A stretch of DNA of 64,000 nt from Bufo bufo (GCF_905171765.1 NC_053393.1:62775371-62839370); one strand, 5' to 3'; numbered from the stretch's first letter, positions 11,735 through 24,005 are shown. Notes: a model not told the origin generated them from the sequence alone. Program-made: numbers and translations.

Positions 11735-12750
11735 TGATGGCCTGCTGGTGACCCTCAAAAACATTAGGGGCGATGGCCTGCTGCTGATCTGACCATCTAA
11801 AACATTAGGGATGAGGGTCTGCTGCTGAGCTGACTCTAAAACATTAGGGGCAAGGGCCTGCTGCTGATCTGACCATCTAAAACATTAGGGGTGAGGGTCT
11901 GCTGCTGAGCTGACTCTAAAACATTAGGGGCGAGGGCCTGCTGCTGAGTTGACCATGGAAAAAATTGTGGGCCTGCTGCTGAGCTGACCATCTAAAACAT
12001 TATGGGCGAGGGCCTGCCGCTGAGGTGACCATATAAAACATTATGGGCGAGGGCCTACTGCTGAGCTGACCATCTAAAACAATATGGGTGAGGGTCTGCT
12101 GCCAAGCTGACCATCTAAAACAATATGGGCGAGGGCCTGCTGCTGAGCTGACCATCTAAAACATTAGGGGCGAGTGCCTGCTGCTGATCTGACCATCTAA
12201 AACATTAGGGGCGAGGGCCTGCTGCTAAGCTGACCATCTAAAACATTAGGGGCGAGGGCCTGCTGCTGATCTGACCATGGATAAAATTATGGGCAAGGGC
12301 CTGCTGCTAAGCTGACCATCTAAAAAAAATTGTGGCGAGGGCCTGCTGCCGAGTTGACCATCTACAACATTTTCTGGGCAAGGGCCTGCTGCCGAGCTGA
12401 CCATGTAAAAAATGTTGTGGCCAAGGGCCTGCTGCCAAGCTGACCATCTACAAAATTTTGTGGGCAAGTGCCTCCTGCCGAGCTGACCATCTCAAAAATT
12501 TTGTGGGCGAGGGCCTGCTGCCCAACTGACCATCTAAAAAATGTTGTGGCCGAGGGCCTGCTGCCAAGCTGACCATCTAAAAATTTAGGGGTGAAGGTCT
12601 GCTGCTGAACTAACCCTTTAAAACATTATGGTTGAGGGCCTGCTGGTGACACTCAAAAACATTATGGGTGAGGGCCTGCTGGTGACCCTCAAAAACATTA
12701 TGGGTGAGGGCCTGCTGGTGACCCTCTAAAACATTATGGGTGAGGGCAGC
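11735..12750. repeat. Minisatellite of 40-60 bp units
   Basis: About twenty degenerate units built on ACATTAGGGGCGAGGGCC followed by TGCTGCTGAGCTGACCATC. Units vary in length by partial deletion and diverge toward both ends. The array abuts the 3' side of the minus-strand hAT relic at 12.95-14.95 kb and was probably inside or beside that element. The open frame through it on the minus strand (12246-12467) simply reads the repeat. Confidence 0.9.
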
Positions 12751-12953
12751 CTAATAAGCATGTTGATATGATGGAGGAGGAGGAGGACGAGAAAAAGGGA
12801 GATTTAACCATATACCCTTTTTAGTAGTGGAAGGGGTGCATGGCAATACAGTGTATTCAATACACCATAAAAGCCACATTTAGAGTGCCTTTATGTTCAG
12901 CCGCTTTCCTCTGGTGGAGAAGAGAAGTCAGGGGCAACCCAGGCCTTGTTCAT

Positions 12954-14950
12954 TTATATAAGAGTCAACCGGTCAGCATTTTCAGTTGACAGGCTGATGT
13001 GCTTATTAGGTATTATGCCCCCATCAGCACTAAATACACGCTCTGACAAAATGCTGGCGGCGGGGCAGGCCAGCACCTCCAAGGCGTAGAGCACCAGTTC
13101 GTGCCACGTGTCCAGCTTGGACACCCAATAGTTGTAAGGCACACAGGGATCACTGAGGACGCTGACACGGTGTGCTACTTACTCCTTCACCATCTTCCAA
13201 AATTGTTCCCTCCTTGTGACACTAGGCCGCGCATCACGTTGAGGGTGCTGGCGGGGTGTCATAAAACTGTCCCAAGCCTTGGAGAGTGTTGCCCTGCCTC
13301 TGTTGGAACTGCTGTGTGTTCCCCTCCTCTCCCCTCCTCTGTTGGCCAAGGAACTACGTACTCTGCAGCGATCGTTGTCAGCTGGAAATTTTTGGAGCAA
13401 TTTTTCCACAAGGACCTTCTGGTATTGCACCATTTTGCTTGTCCTCTCCACCACAGGATTGAGAGATGAGAGGTTATTTTTGTATCGGGGGTCGATAAGG
13501 GTGAACAACCAGGTGGAAGTGAAGGAGGAGAAGGGGGGATTGCAGCCACTAAAGTAGGTGGAGGCGGAAACCCTGATGGAAGTAGGGCCCACAATCCTTG
13601 GCATCGGTAGCACCTATGCCTTCCCAGGGTACGACTTGATTTGCGCATTCATTCAAAGGCCTGGGATATAGACAACTGTACGCTGTGCTGGGACATAGAA
13701 TTGGATATGCTAGCTGATGGTGCTTGCGAAGTTCAAGGTGCATGGCGGGAGGCATCCGGGCCTGCGTCTTGGACAGGGGATTGGCCAGCACGTAACACAG
13801 GGAAAGAGGAGGCAGTGGTGTGACCCGCAGACACTGATTGTGGACCCAGGTGTTCAGCCCACCTATTAGGGAGCTTTGATGCAATGTAGCGGATCATGCT
13901 GGTGGTGGTGAGGTTGCTAGTGTTCACACCCCTGCTCATGTACGGCACACAGGTTTCAAATGACAATTCTTTTATCGTCCGCACTTTCCTCAAAAAAGTG
14001 CCAGATTGTGGAAAACCTACCCCTTGGCAAGGGAGATTGCCGCAAGGGGGTGCTCCGGGGAACAGTTGCGGGCCTGTTTGGTGTGGCCTGCCTTCTCCCT
14101 TTTGCCACCCCACTGCCTCTGTCAGCCTGTCCTAGCTCTGCTTTCCACCTTCCCAGGTTGGGTCAGTGACTTCATCGTCCAGCACCTCCTCTTCCACTTC
14201 CTCACTCTGGTCATCCTCCTGACTTGTTGACCTAAAAACAACATCAGTTATTGACAACTGTGTCTCATCCTCATCATGAACCTCTCGAGACACTAAATGC
14301 GGTTGACTTATTGGCAACTATGTCTCATCATTATCATCCACCTCTTGAAACACTAATTGCCGTTCCGCACCGTCATTTTCTTCTGACTGTGGATGCTCCA
14401 CAGGTTGGGAATCAGGGCACAAGATCTCCTCATGTCCCTCTTCAAGCGGGCTTGGCGAGAGGCCCAAATCAAGGAATGACAATGAAAAGAGCTCCTCGGA
14501 ATATCCGAGTGTGGGATCACTTGTTTGCCAAGACTCTCCATGGTGGGTGGAAGGAGTATCAGGGTGAGGATTCTGTTGACCAGACTCTTGGCTACTGAGA
14601 CTGGACTTTGTGGAAGACAGGGTGGTGCTTAACCGACTGGAAGCATTATCTTCTTCAATCCAAACGACCACCTCGTCGCACTGGTCTGACTTCGAGAGTG
14701 GTGTCCTGCGCCGCCCTGCAAACTGGGATAAGAAGCTAGGTATCGTGGATGAGTTTGTTTCTTGTGCTCTGGCAGCAGGCACAGTTCTTCCGCGCCTAGG
14801 GACACGGCCTCTGCGTGCACCATCAGCCGCACGGCCACTTCCCTGTCCCTTACTGCTTGCCTTGCGCATATTAAATGGTATATATGCTTGCAGGTATGTC
14901 ACACAAACAGTAGCGCAGGTTTTGTAAGTGTATGCGCAAATAAAATACAC
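12954..14950 (-). pseudogene. hAT transposase relic, internally deleted and frameshifted
   Basis: The N-terminal part (about 14,318-14,950) is a basic, Ser/Gly-rich leader, a common start of frog hAT transposases. Around 13,179-13,613 it reads LIDPRYKNN, the hAT DPRYK motif, and continues toward the C-terminus in shifted frames. The piece at 12,954-13,142 holds ACPAASILSERVFSADGG, the hAT dimerisation signature. The BED finger and most of the catalytic core are missing between about 13.65 and 14.3 kb. The family is usually about 600-700 residues, so most of the protein is lost. It is inactive and flanked on both sides by minisatellites. Confidence 0.75.
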
Positions 14951-15510
14951 AGAATGTCACAGATATTTTTAGGATGTGCACACGTTAAACAGGAGGTATA
15001 GCGCAAGTAATGTCGCTGTCACCACCGCCTAATAAAAAATAACACTGAATGAATGTCACTGATATTTAGGATGCACAAACAATATACAGAAAGTATAGCG
15101 CAAGTAAAGTTGCTGTCACCAGTGGCTAATAAAAAAAATTACACTGAATTAATGTCACTCATATTTTGGATGGGCAAACGTTATACTGGATATGTAGTGC
15201 AGATAATGTCACTGCCACCAGCAGCAAAAAAACTAGACTGAATGTCACTGATATTTTGAATGCACAAACGTTATACAGGAGATGTAGACCAGGTAATGTA
15301 ACTGTCCGCAGCGGACACCATCTACAGAAAAAGTACACTGGATATCACAGATATTTTTAGGCTGCGCAAACGTTACACAGGAGATGTAGTGCAGATAATG
15401 TTGCTGTCACAAGTGGTGCAAAAAATTACACTGAATGTCACTGATATTTCAGATACGCAAACGTCATACAGGAGATGTAGCGCAGATAATGTCGCTGTCT
15501 GCAGCTGTCC
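14950..15510. repeat. Tandem repeat, units of about 90-100 bp
   Basis: Six degenerate units carry AATGTCACTGATATTT, GCACAAACGTTATACAGG and AGTAATGTCGCTGTC. They start near 14,953, 15,053, 15,152, 15,241, 15,343 and 15,435. They lie just upstream of the hAT N-terminal relic in its own orientation, so they may belong to its 5' region. Confidence 0.85.
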
Positions 15511-15524
15511 ATCAGTAGTGGCAG

Positions 15525-15965
15525 CAGCATGAGGAGGCCAGAGTAGCACAGCAACGAGAGATTGTGGAGGTGTCAGCAGCATAAGAAGGCCACAGAGTAG
15601 CACAACGACGATAGATTGTGGAGGTGGCAGCAGCACGAAGAGGCCACAGAGTAGCGCGACGACGAGAGATTGTGGAGGTGGCAGCAGCATGAGGTAGGCC
15701 ACAGAGTGGCACCACGACAAAGTATGGAGGTGGCAGCAGCATGAGGAGGCCACAGAGTGGCACAACGACAAAGTATGGAGTTGTCAGCAGCATGAGGAGG
15801 CCAGAGTAGCACAATGACGAGAGATTGTGGAGGTGTCAGCAGCATAAGAAGGCCACAGAGTAGCACGACGACTAGAGATTGTGGAGGTGGCAGTAGCAGG
15901 AGGAGGCCACAGAGTAGCGTGACGACGAGATATTGTGGAGGTCGCAGCAGCATGAGGAGGCCATT
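15525..15965. repeat. Minisatellite of about 60-bp units
   Basis: About eight units of GCAGCATGAGGAGGCCACAG, then AGTAGCAC and ACGAGAGATTGTGGAGGTG. The units are GC-richer than their surroundings. Their minus-strand frames give repetitive Leu/Ser/Cys peptides that I regard as non-genes. Confidence 0.9.
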
Positions 15966-16151
15966 TCGGCTCTGCACGATTTAATAATACACGTTCTCCG
16001 GCAAAAAAGGCTTGACAAATTGAATGTCCAGGAATTTCCATCGAAGATTGGAATAATATATTGGCGAATTTAAGTTTAGTTTCTTATCATTTTAATCATG
16101 TTTTGGTTCCATTTAATATTAAATATTTAATAAATGTAATAAAAAAATTAA

Positions 16152-16485
16152 GTGTTGCCTTAGACAGGAGAGAATCGACCAGTCTTCTAGTTATTCGACG
16201 ACGTGGTTGCGATGGAGAAAGCATTCCAAAAAACTATTTCTCTCCACCTGGAGACAAATCCTGTCAAAATTGATGCAAGTGCAGTATCAGCTGCTCATCG
16301 AGCCAGATACTTCTGGGGGAACCTGCCTGGAATGAACAGCCCTCTAGTAGCTACAGACAATGAGAAGACAAAGCTTCAAGATTGCTTGAAGATTGAGTCA
16401 CGAAGTTCATCAAGATTCAAACCATAACTACCAGCACCTGGTCTCTTCGTCAGGGAAAAAATCATGAGTTCCCAGTCATCATGGA
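16152..16485 (+). pseudogene. DNMT3-type methyltransferase retrocopy, partial unit A
   Basis: DNMT3 enzymes methylate CpG cytosines de novo. The translation matches the second half of the catalytic domain in order: [41 protein letters not shown], then after a frameshift KIQTITT and FPVIM. No introns interrupt blocks that span several exons in vertebrate DNMT3 genes. In-frame stops occur right at the start (CCT TAG, TTC TAG). The unit ends at about 16,485, where it joins the start of unit B. It is a pseudogene. The LQDCL and QTITT spellings look closer to DNMT3B than DNMT3A from what I know of the family, but I could not align them. Confidence 0.85.
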
Positions 16486-17274
16486 AAAAGCTTAGAATAA
16501 ACTTTGAAAAATATATGGCATCAGAGGTGTGTGAGGATTTAATCATGATAGGACGGGTACGCCATCCAGGGCAGATTGTATATGTGGGCGACATACAGAA
16601 TATAACCAGGAAACAGATTGAATAATGGGGGCAATTTGATCTGATAATTGGCGGCAGTCCTTGTAATGAATTATCTGTGGTTTACCCGCACCGGAAAGGC
16701 ATTTATGGGGGCAGTGGACTACTGTTTTTTTTACTTTACACAATTACTCAATAAAGTGTTGCCTAAGACAGGAGAGAATCGGGTAGTCTTCTGTTTATTC
16801 AAGAACATGGTTGCGATGGAGAAAGCATTCCAAAAAACAATTTCTTTCCACCTGGAGACGAATCCTGTCAAGATTGATGCAAGTGCTGTATCGGTTGCTC
16901 ATCGAGTCAGATACTTTTGAAGGAACCTGCCTGGCATGAACAGGCCTCTAGTAGCTACAGACAATGAGAAGACAAAGCTTCAAGATTGCTTGGAGCCCGG
17001 AAGAGTAGCGAAGTTCATCAAGATTCAAACCATAACTACCAGCCCCTAGTCTCTTCGTCAGGGAAAACATCACTAGTTCCCAGTCATCATGGATGGGAAG
17101 GAGGATATCCTGTGATGCACAGAGATGGAGAGGGTCTTCGGATTCCCCGAGCACTATACGGACGTCTCAGAAATAAACCGCTGCTCCCGACAGAAGCTCC
17201 TGAGAAGGTCATGGAGTGTCCCGGTTATCCGGCATCTATTCGCCCTGCTGAAGGATTATTTTGAAAGTGTGTAG
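16486..17274 (+). pseudogene. DNMT3-type methyltransferase retrocopy, unit B with natural stop and poly(A)
   Basis: This unit covers a longer part of the DNMT3 catalytic domain. In order it reads YMASEVCED, a VGDIQNIT stretch, [11 protein letters not shown] with the catalytic PCN Cys codon at 16,662-16,664, [10 protein letters not shown], then the part shared with unit A. It ends with [14 protein letters not shown] and [13 protein letters not shown] and a stop at 17,272-17,274. At least five internal stops and several frameshifts are visible (for example taa at 16,623-16,625). About 70 bp after the stop lies an A-rich tail (17,347-17,359), consistent with LINE-mediated retroposition. The host gene remains elsewhere; this copy cannot encode an enzyme. 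Confidence 0.9.
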
Positions 17275-17359
17275 AAGCCACACGGGGCCCTCATGCTGCA
17301 GATATATCATGGAGACACCGGATTATATAATATTACATTATTATATAAAGAAAAAAAAA

Positions 17360-17600
17360 TGAAGCCCCTTCGTCATCCGTCTCCCAAATGCGATCAGCTA
17401 CAGTACATCATCATCATCAAGTTCTGTCTGCACGTCACTGGTTTCTTCCTCAACCGTCTCTGGGTCAGGAGCCTGACCACTCTCAACACTAGCTCCCACG
17501 CCACTCTCCTCATCACTACTTGTCCGCCTAGAGGAGGAAAGGACAGAGCAGGTTGAGGACAGGTGAGGGCACAGGGCCAGCACCCCGGCCATGCCAACTA
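17360..17600 (-). pseudogene. Possible hAT N-terminal fragment
   Basis: The minus-strand reading 17,398-17,592 is Ser/Asp/Glu-rich (SSSRRTSSDEESGVG, then VEEETSDVQTELDDDD), like the acidic leaders of hAT transposases nearby. The adjoining string GAGGACAGGTGAGGGCACAG recurs at about 39.18 kb inside another hAT element. Both are followed by the same kind of 75-80 bp array. The assignment is by context only. Confidence 0.4.
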
Positions 17601-17879
17601 AGGGTTGTGTCTGATGAACCCACCGACTGTTGGCTGGGGATGTCTGATGTCACTTGGGATGAAGTGGATGACCAAGTTAACCAATCAAGAACCGCTGGGT
17701 TGTTGTCAAGACACGAACGCTAGATGACACCGGGAGCTCAGGCATCTCGCTGCGACTCCTGCTGCAATGCCCCCACCTCTGCCTGTGCCAGAAACATTTA
17801 GGCCTCTGCCACTACTCTGTGCATCGCCTGGCACTTCTCTGTCTGACATACTTTAAGCTGAACTAAATAAATTAAAAAC

Positions 17880-19320
17880 AAACTAAAACACCCCTAAAAG
17901 CGACAAATATATTTTTCTTTTTGTACTGAAATAGGCCACTAAATGCTTTCCCCACAAATAACTGCAACAGTGAAGTGTGAAAATATTTTTCTCTTTGTAC
18001 TGAATTAGACTACTAAACGCTTTCAACACATAACTGCAGAAGTGAACTGAGAATATATTTTTCTTTTTGTACTGAAATAGGCCACTAAACGCTTTCACCA
18101 CAAATAACTGCAACAGTGAAATGCGTAGATATTTTTCTTTTTGTACTGAAATAGGCCACTAAACGCTTTCACCAAAAATAACTGCAACAATGAAGTGTGT
18201 ATATATTTTTTCTTTTTGTGCTAAAATAGGCCCCTAAACGCTTTCAACACATGTAACTGCAGAAGTGAACTGAAAATATATTTTTATTTTTGCACTGAAA
18301 TAGGCCACTGTCACGGGGTTCCGAAGGTGCACTCGGTCCCCCATTGCCCGCAGAACTGTTGCTTAGCTTTTGGAATGAGGTTCTGTGTTTGACCTCATTC
18401 CCAGGGCGGCTTTACTAGCTGGGTGGCTCCCTGCTCCTAGTCTGCCTTGAGCGCCGAGCTGATCGCTCGGTGCTCGACTGGTTGGTCTGTCGGTCATGTG
18501 ACGCTGGCCACGTCACATGACCCTCACTCCCCACTATAAATACAGGCAGCCTGCTGGCTACAGGTTGCCTGTTAATTTCTAGGTTCCTGGCTATTTGTTG
18601 GACTACTGAATATTGACCTGATCCTGTTCCCTGACGATCCTCTGCCTGCTCCTCCTGTACTGCGCATACATCCTGGTTTTGTGACCTCGGCTCCCACCTG
18701 ACTACTCTCTTAGGACTCCTCTTGTACTTCGCTACTCTCCTGGTATTTGACCCCGACTTCTCCTGACCATTCTTTGCTTAATCCGTTGTACTGCGTAGCT
18801 CTCTTGGTTCTGACCCGGTCCGTTCATGTTCCGTATTTTGTCTTGTCTGTCTTCCCTGCACAAATCCTAAGTTAGGGACTGCCGTCCAGTTGTCCCCTGT
18901 CATCAGGACTCGTGAGGCAAGTAGGCAGGGCCAGGGGTGAGGGTGGAGCGCAGTAGTCACTACCCTTCCCCCTGTGTGTGTGTGGACATGACCGTTACAG
19001 CCACTAAACGCTTTTACCACAAATAACTGCAGAAGTGAACTGAGAATATATTTATATTTTTGCACTGAAATAGGCCACTAAACGCTTTCACCACAGATAA
19101 CTGCAACAGTGAAGTGCATATATATTTTTCTTTTTGTACTGAAATAGTCCACTAAACGATTTCACCACAAATAACTGCAACAGTAATATGTGTATATATT
19201 TTTCTTTTTGTACTGAAATAGGCCACTAAATGCTTTTACTGCAAATAACTGCAACAGTGAACTGCATATATATTTTTCTTTTAGTACTGAAATACTTATC
19301 ACTAAATGCTTTGAAATAGG
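17880..19320. repeat. Minisatellite of about 75-bp units, split by a solo LTR
   Basis: About nine units of AAATAACTGCAACAGTGAAG, TATTTTTCTTTTTGTACTG and CCACTAAACGCTTTCACCAC. A solo LTR (18309-18999) interrupts the array exactly within one unit. Related units occur at 39.24-39.60 kb, so this array is likely part of a hAT family. Confidence 0.9.
18309..18999 (+). mobile_element. Solo LTR in the minisatellite
   Basis: A 691-bp segment starting TGTCACGGGG and ending GACCGTTACA is flanked by the 5-bp duplication GCCAC (18304-18308 and 19000-19004). The surrounding tandem unit is uninterrupted if the segment and one GCCAC are removed. A TATA-like ACTATAAATAC lies near 18,533. Its internal region was lost by LTR-LTR recombination. 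The 5-bp duplication and TG...CA ends suggest Ty3/gypsy, but no pol is present to prove it. Confidence 0.85.
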
Positions 19321-19343
19321 AGTAAGCATACACCTGCCATCAT

Positions 19344-19661
19344 TTAAAGGGAATCCGTCACCTCTACTATGCTACCCTCACTGAGCGTTTCTAAATGTTC
19401 ATTGTGTTACCCTAAACATATATTACACTTTTAATTTCATTTGCAGACGAATTCAATAAGTATTATGCATTTTTGTACTTCCCGCCTTTTATGCAAATTA
19501 ACATAAAAGAGTAATTTCTTACTTGTGTGACCAGAGAAGAGTCATATTTTCCAGCTCTGACTCATCTCAGGTTAATTTGCATATGTATCAAATCGGTTTT
19601 TTTACACAATAAAAGCACACAGAGCTATTGATGATGTGCTAGCGGCCATCTAGCAACCCAT
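19344..19661. mobile_element. TTAA-type MITE, left part, truncated by the gypsy LTR
   Basis: It starts TTAAAGGGAATCCGTCACC, the terminal form shared with complete TTAA MITEs at 41.69 kb and, more distantly, 39.6 kb. No matching right end is found before the LTR at 19,662. Whether the gypsy element inserted into it is plausible but unproven. Confidence 0.5.
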
Positions 19662-20305
19662 TGTAATGACCGGCGTCACGCACAGGGAGGGAAAAAGGAA
19701 AGCCCTGCCCAAGGGAGAGGGAAAGGTGGTGACCCCTGACTCACCTTGCGGCTGGCACCTGACTGCCCTGACGTCCCTAGACGGGTTCCTCATCCGTGCG
19801 GCGATCACGTGCCTAAACCCTGGCTTTCCCTAAAATGAGCCCTAGATAGTGGGCTGGTGGGATCGCTAGTCCACACCACTGACACTAAGAGGAAACACCA
19901 GGGAGAGGACAGACAATACAGACAAACACATACACCCAGGTGGGCGACCACAGCAGACCACAAAGGTCCAACAGGGATCCGGAGGGTAGCGTTCTGGACC
20001 AACAACCAGAGAACGCAGCAACACAGCTCCAGAGGGTCAGAATAGATGTCCAGGCAGGAAGCTCTATATCTGGCAACCAGAGAAGTTTGAGAGGGGAATA
20101 TAAGGAGGTTGGGAGTGCTGGACAAGGAACAGCTGAGGAGAAGGAGCTATGGATCCCTGAGTGAGCCAAAAAGGGTTGCAAGGCAAACCCAGAAAGCTAC
20201 CATAAGGAAACAGCCCTATCTTACATAGAGCGCGCAGCCAACCGCTGCGACTTCCTGACCCCGGGTATAACGGAGTCAGGCGTGGTTCTTGACACCCTCG
20301 TGACA
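19662..20305 (-). mobile_element. 3' LTR of minus-strand Ty3/gypsy element
   Basis: On the minus strand the 644-bp LTR begins TGTCACGAGGGTGTCAAG and ends GGTCATTACA. It matches the solo LTR at 50,422-51,073 along its whole length with scattered differences. A purine tract (AGAGAGGGGG on the minus strand, near 20,310-20,320) lies just before its 5' end, as expected for a polypurine tract. No 5' LTR of this copy is in the window. Confidence 0.88.
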
Positions 20306-23300
20306 GTAACCCCCTCTCTACGAGGGGCCTCCGGACACTCAGGACCAGGTCTCTCAGGATGAGAGGCATGAAAAACCCGAACTAGCCTGTCGGCGTTTAC
20401 CTCAGACGCAGGAACCCACATTCTTTCCTCGGGACTGTAACCTCTCCAATGCACCAGATATTGAAGAGAGCGGCGGACCCGACGAGAATTAACAATTTTG
20501 GATATCTGAAACTCTAGATTACCATCCACAACAACAGGAGGGGGTGGCAGCGGTGACGGTTTTAGAGGTGGAACATATTTTTTGAGTAACGACTTATGAA
20601 AGACATTATGGATTTTAAAATTCTGAGGTAACTCCAGGCGAAAAGCCACGGGGTTGATGATGGCTACAATTTTGTAAGGACCAATAAACCTAGGACCCAG
20701 TTTCCAAGAGGGAACCTTCAATTTAATATTCCTAGTAGACAACCACACATAGTCATTCACTCCTAGGTCCGGACCTGGCGACCGTCTCTTATCAGCCATG
20801 CATTTGTATTTACCTCCCATATTTTTCAAGTTAGCTTGCACCTTCTGCCATACCGATGAAAGAGATGACGAAAACCGTTCCTCTTCCAGAAGACCTCCCC
20901 TCTTTGAAAGTACAGAATTGGGGATGAAAACCATAAGCACCAAGAAATGGTGACTTGCCAGTAGATTCCTGACGACGATTATTTATGGCAAACTCAGCTA
21001 GCGGTAAATATAATGACCACAACTCTTGGTTTTCAGACACAAAACATCTTAGATATGTCTCCAGTTTTGGTTGGTATGCTCAGTCTGTCCATTCGACTGA
21101 GGATGGAAAGCTGAGGAAAAGGACGAGTGTACCCCCAAACGGGAACAAAAAGCTTTCCAAAATTTAGAAATAAACTCGGTACCCCGATCCGAAACAACAT
21201 CGGAAGGGACCCCGTGAAGCTTCACGATTTCACTGACGAATACCTGAGCAAGAGTCTTAGCATTAGGTAGTGCGGGTAACGCAATGAAGTGTACCATTTT
21301 GCTAAACCTGTCCACTACTACCAAAATAACTGTTTTACCCGCAGACAAAGGTAAGTCAGTGATAAAATCCATTGACAGATGTGTCCATGGTCTATTGGGA
21401 ATGACGAGTGGTATGTAGGGAATGACGAGTGGTATGAAGAAGACACAAAATCCAATACATCCTGACGCAACCTTGGCCACCAAAAACGACGAGACAATAG
21501 CTCCAAGGTTGCTTTACTACCCGGGTGCCCAGCAAGTGTCGAATTATGATGTTCCTTTAATAATTCGAAACGCAGGTTCAACGGTACAAACAATTTCTCT
21601 GAGGGGCAAGAGACCGGGGCGTCCCCCTGGGCCTCTAACACCTTCCCCTCCAGAACAGAGTGTACCGCAGAAACAACCACTCCTCTTTGAAGAATGGGCA
21701 CAGGATCACTCACATTACCCCCTCCAGGGAAGCAACGAGATAGTGCATCAGCCTTGGTATTCTTTGCCCCAGGACGATAGGTAATCACAAAGTTAAACCT
21801 GGTAAAAAATAGCGACCACCTAGCTTGTCTAGGGGTGAGACGCTTAGCTGATTCGAGGTACAGAAGATTTTGTGGTCCATAATCACAGTGACGGGGTGGA
21901 CTGCCCCCTCTAAAAAGTGACGCCATTCTTCAAACGCTAGTTTAATAGCTAATAGTTCCCTATTGCCAATATCGTAGTTCTTTTCTGCTGCAGATAGTTT
22001 TTTAGAAAAGAAAGCACAAGGACGCCATTTGCCAGGAGACGGACCCTGAGACAGCACCGCCCCCACTCCCACCTCTGACGCATCGACTTCAACAATAAAA
22101 GGCTGAGAGACATCAGGTTGGACTAGTACAGGTGCCGAGGTAAACCTCTCTTTTAGAGAGGAAAAAGCAACTTTAGCGGCGTCAGACCATTTAGAAAAAT
22201 CAGTCCCCTTCCTAGTCATGTCAGTAAGGGGTTTTACAATAAGTGAATAATTTTTAATGAATTTCCTATAGAAATTCGCGAAGCCCAAGAACCGTTGCAG
22301 TGCTTTGAGGTTCTCAGGAAGATCCCAATCTAAAATTGCCTGGACCTTCCTAGGATCTATACGGAAACCTGAAGCAGATAAAAAATAACCTAGGAATTGT
22401 ATCTCCTGAACGGCGAAGACACATTTTTCAATTTTAGCATATAATTTATTCGTCCGTAGAACCTGCAATACCTGTCTGACATGCACCTCATGTGTTCTCA
22501 GATCAGACGAATAAATAAAATATCATCTAGGTATATTACCACAAACCTGCCGATTAGATGACTAAAAATGTCATTAACGAAATGTTGAAAGACGGCAGGA
22601 GCATTGGTCAGACCGAAAGGCATAACTAGATTTTCATAATGCCCCTCAGGGGTGTTAAAAGCTGTCTTCCACTCATCCCCCTCGTTAATACGAATAAGAT
22701 TGTAGGCCCCCCTAAGATCAAGTTTGGAGAACCACCTAGCACCCGCAATCTGGTTAAACAGGTCAGGAATGAGAGGAAGAGGGTATGGGTCTCGGATGGT
22801 TATCCGATTTAATTTGCGAAAATCTAGGCAAGGACGCAGGCCCCCATCTTTCTTTTTAACGAAGAAAAACCCTGCAGCTACGGGTGAAAAAGAGGGTCTG
22901 ATGTGTCCCTTAGTCAAGCTCTCGGAGACATAATCTTTCATGGCTTGTCTCTCTGGACCCGAAAGATTATATAACCTGGTCTTGGGTAATTTTGCGCCGG
23001 GAATAAGGTTAACCGGGCAATCATAAGGACGATGAGGTGGTAACTTCTGACAACCCTTTTCAGAAAAAAACGTCCTCAAAATCCGAAATAAATGTAGGTA
23101 GGGTAGTTATGGAGGCGACTAAGCAATTGCTATTTAAGCAATTTTCTCTGCACTGCTCACTCCACTCCAATATCTCCCTGGCCTGCCAATCCACCACTGG
23201 ATTGTGCGTTACCAACCAGGGAAGACCCAGCACTACCGGAGTGGGAAGCCCCTCCAGAACATAACATGAAAGCATCTCGTTATGGTGGTCCCCTACCCGA

Positions 23301-23479
23301 AGGTGTAAATTATGAACAGTGTGGGTGAGGTTTCTCTGAGACAGAGGAGCAGAATCAATAGCGAATATGGGAATAGGTCTCTGTAGAGTACAGAGAGACA
23401 AACCCATACTGCGGGCAAAATGGGCATCTATCAAATTTACCCCTGCTCCACTGTCTAGAAAGAAAGAAATAGTCTCCAT
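20306..23479 (-). pseudogene. Chromodomain Ty3/gypsy pol, decayed
   Basis: In minus-strand order: aspartic protease with FLDSGAGVNLID (23,060-23,479); RT with [18 protein letters not shown] and YLDDIL (22,498-23,079); RNase H (FIVEVDASEVGVGAVLSQ, about 21,785-22,486). Integrase follows with GHPGSKATL, MDFITDLPL, VSDRGTEF and HPQSNGQTE (about 20,831-21,926). The C-terminal chromodomain has YLVHWRGYSPEERMWVP (20,221-20,943). Frames change repeatedly. A short tandem duplication near 21,390-21,440 replaces the integrase zinc-finger cysteines. gag and the 5' LTR are missing, so the element is dead and 5'-truncated or deleted. The chromodomain places it in the chromovirus branch, like the element at 52-59 kb. 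Confidence 0.92.
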
Positions 23480-23699
23480 CTAGTAATGGAAAAGTTGTTT
23501 CAAGGGGACTAACACCTGGACTGTGGCATGCCGGAGGGGGATCCATGGCAAAACTCGCATGGAAAATTACGTAGTTGACGCAGAGTCGGATTTTAATCCA
23601 TAAAGGGCATAAATCACCTAACATTCCTAAATTGTTTAGAATAACGTGCTTTAAAACATCAAATATGATGTTGTATCGATCAGGTAGTGTAACGGTTAC
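23480..23699. other. Unassigned sequence between gypsy protease and hAT fragment
   Basis: This is where gag and the leader of the minus-strand gypsy element should lie, but I see no zinc knuckle or capsid motif. It may be the remnant of a deletion junction. Confidence 0.35.
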
Positions 23700-24005
23700 G
23701 CCCGCTTCACAGTGACAGACCAAACTCCCTGTTTAACGCACCGCAAACAATCCATATGCACAACCGCAAACTCCCCATTTGCACAAGGTTGGATACCAAG
23801 CTAGCCATGTCCCGTTCCTTGTCCTCACTGATGTCATTGAAGGTCTCTTCCTCCACCCAGCCACGTACAACACCAAGGGTCCCCGAAAGGTGACAACAAG
23901 CCCCCTGGGACGCCTGCTGTGGTTGGTCTTCCACCTCCTCAAAGCCACCTTCCTCCTCTGACTCCTCTTCTTCAGACTCCTCTCTCTGCGTTGCCTCTCT
24001 CTGCG
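23700..24005 (-). pseudogene. hAT transposase fragment
   Basis: The nucleotide sequence parallels 26,110-26,345, part of the larger hAT transposase. Shared strings include CCCATTTGCACAAGGTTG, CATGTCCCGTTCCT and CCTCACTGAT. The encoded stretch is the acidic, Gln-rich loop of the transposase. It is a short orphan piece, disconnected from the rest of the gene by the 175-bp array. Confidence 0.75.

Noticed and set aside
11735..12750. CRISPR-like array
   Set aside because: Units are degenerate and head-to-tail without unique spacers, in vertebrate transposon context: a minisatellite.
15373..16041. Several overlapping minus-strand frames rich in Leu, Ser, Cys and His
   Set aside because: They read the 60-bp minisatellite and repeat the same peptide; no start context or domain.
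16152..17274. A functional DNMT3 gene
   Set aside because: At least five in-frame stops, frameshifts and no introns; only the catalytic half is present.
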